Shown: in pieces, positions 7,455 to 8,485 of the stretch
Numbering within the stretch: the first letter of the stretch is position 1
Layout of the letters: every line of letters starts with the position of its first letter
Source: CAZLYK01 sp964563495
GTDB taxonomy: Bacteria > Acidobacteriota > Blastocatellia > RBC074
DNA length: 8,485 nucleotides
Reading direction: 5' to 3'
NCBI GenBank assembly: GCA_964563495.1
Contig: CAZLYK010000191.1
Location: 1 to 8,485 of the forward strand
Translations under genes and position numbers: made by a program
The notes under the pieces: generated by a model
Told to the model about the DNA's origin: nothing
The model's database searches: none
Seen by the model: only the letters and a program-made list of their open reading frames with translations

Positions 7455-7853
7455 ATGACCGATTCGATTGCAGATATGTTGACACGCGTGCGCAATGCGA
7501 TTGCGGCGCGCCACACCAAGGTTGATGTTCCCGCTTCGCGCCTCAAGATCGAGATCGCGCGAATCTTCAAAGAGGAAGGCTACATCACCAACTATAGTAT
7601 CAAGACGACCGAAGGCAGCAATGCGCGGACGCTGAGGATCTTTTTACGTTATGGCCCGAAAGGCGAGAGCGTGATTTCGCACCTCGACCGCGTTTCGCGC
7701 CCGAGTCGCCGCGTCTATCTGCCGAGCGGCGATATCCCGAAGGTGCTCGGAGGGCTGGGTGTCAACATCCTCAGCACCTCACAGGGCGTCATGACCGGCA
7801 AGCAGGCGCGCAAGGCCAAGGTCGGCGGCGAGATTCTCTGCGAGGTCTACTAA
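7455..7853 (+). CDS. rpsH: 30S ribosomal protein S8
   Basis: 132 residues from ATG 7455, standard for S8 (130-133). S8 binds helix 21 of 16S rRNA centrally in 30S assembly; in E. coli it represses the spc operon by binding a similar structure in its mRNA near rplE. The sequence opens MTDSIADMLTRVRNAIAARH, has VDVPASRLKIEIARIFKEEG at 23-42 and ends STSQGVMTGKQARKAKVGGE then ILCEVY, the classical S8 rRNA-binding C terminus. A GTG at 7440 would add MEWRD, which is really the ribosome-binding stretch (GGAG at 7442-7445), so ATG 7455 is chosen. Confidence 0.97.
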   Translation: MTDSIADMLTRVRNAIAARHTKVDVPASRLKIEIARIFKEEGYITNYSIKTTEGSNARTLRIFLRYGPKGESVISHLDRVSRPSRRVYLPSGDIPKVLGGLGVNILSTSQGVMTGKQARKAKVGGEILCEVY

Positions 7854-7909
7854 GCGGCGGCCGAGACCGGCGCTGGGAAAACCGGATAAACTTTCAATGA
7901 GATAGGCTT

Positions 7910-8464
7910 ATGTCAAGAGTTGGAAAGAAAATCATCGAGATTCCGAAGGACGTCAAGGTCAAGCTCACCGAGTCGGAGGTCGAAGTCCAGGGGCCGAAAG
8001 GCAAGCTGACAACCAAGATCCCGGCCGGCGTGACCTTTAAGCTTGAAGATGGGAAGCTGACCGCTGAGCGCGAGAGCGAGCTTTACACCGCTCTGCACGG
8101 GACCGCCCGTGCGCTCGTCGCCAATGCGGTGACCGGCGTCTCCACGGGTTATACGCAGGAGATGGACGTCGTCGGCGTCGGTTATAAAGCCGACCTGAGG
8201 GGCCGGAGCATCCTCTTCGCGCTCGGTTACTCGCACCCGATCGAGTTCGTCTTGCCCGAAGGGGTGACTGCCAAGGTCGAGAAGCTGCAGCGCTCGATCA
8301 ACCAGTACCAGACGACGATCACTCTCTCAGGTATCGATAAAGAGTTGTTGGGGCAGGTTGCGGCGAATATGAATCGCCTGCGCAAACCCGACGCCTACAA
8401 AGGCAAAGGCGTGCGTTACAGCAACCGGCCGATGAAGCTCAAGCCGGGCAAGACCGGCAAGTAA
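7910..8464 (+). CDS. rplF: 50S ribosomal protein L6
   Basis: 184 residues against the usual 175-180. L6 binds the sarcin-ricin loop region near the factor-binding site of the 50S. It opens MSRVGKKIIEIPKDVKVKLT; EVQGPKGKLTTKIPAG is at 25-40, GYTQEMDVVGVGYKADLRGR at 80-99, GYSHPIEFVLPEGV at 106-119, and the C-terminal RKPDAYKGKGVRY at 158-170. Between VTAKV and the TITLSG strand there is a segment EKLQRSINQYQT (124-135) about 7 residues longer than the common form (typically PKQTEI), which accounts for the added length. The Shine-Dalgarno is modest (TAGG at 7903-7906, three bases before the ATG, or upstream GAG). Confidence 0.97.
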   Translation: MSRVGKKIIEIPKDVKVKLTESEVEVQGPKGKLTTKIPAGVTFKLEDGKLTAERESELYTALHGTARALVANAVTGVSTGYTQEMDVVGVGYKADLRGRSILFALGYSHPIEFVLPEGVTAKVEKLQRSINQYQTTITLSGIDKELLGQVAANMNRLRKPDAYKGKGVRYSNRPMKLKPGKTGK

Positions 8465-8478
8465 AACTAGGAATTTCT

Positions 8479-8485
8479 ATGGCAC
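8479..8485 (+). CDS. rplR: Start of next gene, probably 50S ribosomal protein L18 (partial)
   Basis: Only ATG GCA C is present. AGGA at 8469-8472 stands six bases before the ATG and the spacer after rplF is 14 bases, both normal for a gene in this operon. In the conserved spc order rplR (L18, 5S rRNA binder) follows rplF; the identity rests on gene order alone. Confidence 0.6.

Overview
The window is a segment of a bacterial chromosome carrying the str/S10/spc ribosomal-protein supercluster. All genes are on the + strand in the canonical bacterial order: the end of an EF-Tu gene (tuf), then rpsJ, rplC, rplD, rplW, rplB, rpsS, rplV, rpsC, rplP, rpmC, rpsQ (S10 part), rplN, rplX, rplE, rpsZ (rpsN type Z), rpsH, rplF (spc part), and the first codons of what should be rplR. 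Every protein is full length and recognisable, with no frameshifts or foreign genes. No new protein system is visible; the coding content is ordinary housekeeping.

The organism is a bacterium with G+C of very roughly 60 percent (judged by eye). Features such as a zinc-type S14, a long L23 with a basic insertion, an L6 with a short insertion before the GKGVRY motif, and tuf directly upstream of rpsJ make me suspect Acidobacteriota (Blastocatellia-like). That is a low-confidence impression from sequence style, not a search result.

Layout: 1-55 is the EF-Tu C terminus; 62-90 is a perfect 13-bp hairpin in the tuf-rpsJ gap. The S10 genes run from 116 to 5770 and the spc genes from 5858 to 8464; rplR begins at 8479. 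There is no gap above 130 bases. Most genes have a readable Shine-Dalgarno sequence. Only rplP and rpmC overlap (GTGA), which suggests translational coupling there. Four upstream start choices are better replaced by internal ATG starts: rplD 1205, rplN 5858, rplE 6624 and rpsH 7455.

The unusual part is between the genes. Several spacers are long for this operon (about 87-128 bp at rpsJ-rplC, rplW-rplB, rpsS-rplV, rpsC-rplP and rpsQ-rplN). They are built from degenerate tandem repeats with a 7-bp period (sometimes 8), such as GGTGATC and GATGCCG, and several fold into perfect hairpins of 14-15 bp. Separately, the last 48 bp of rpsC, including its stop codon, has been tandemly duplicated in frame, leaving a silent second S3 tail with three substitutions. 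These intergenic repeats, inside one of the most constrained operons known, are what deserves a second look.

Together the genes supply proteins of both subunits: S10, S19, S3, S17, S14 and S8 for the 30S, and L3, L4, L23, L2, L22, L16, L29, L14, L24, L5 and L6 for the 50S.
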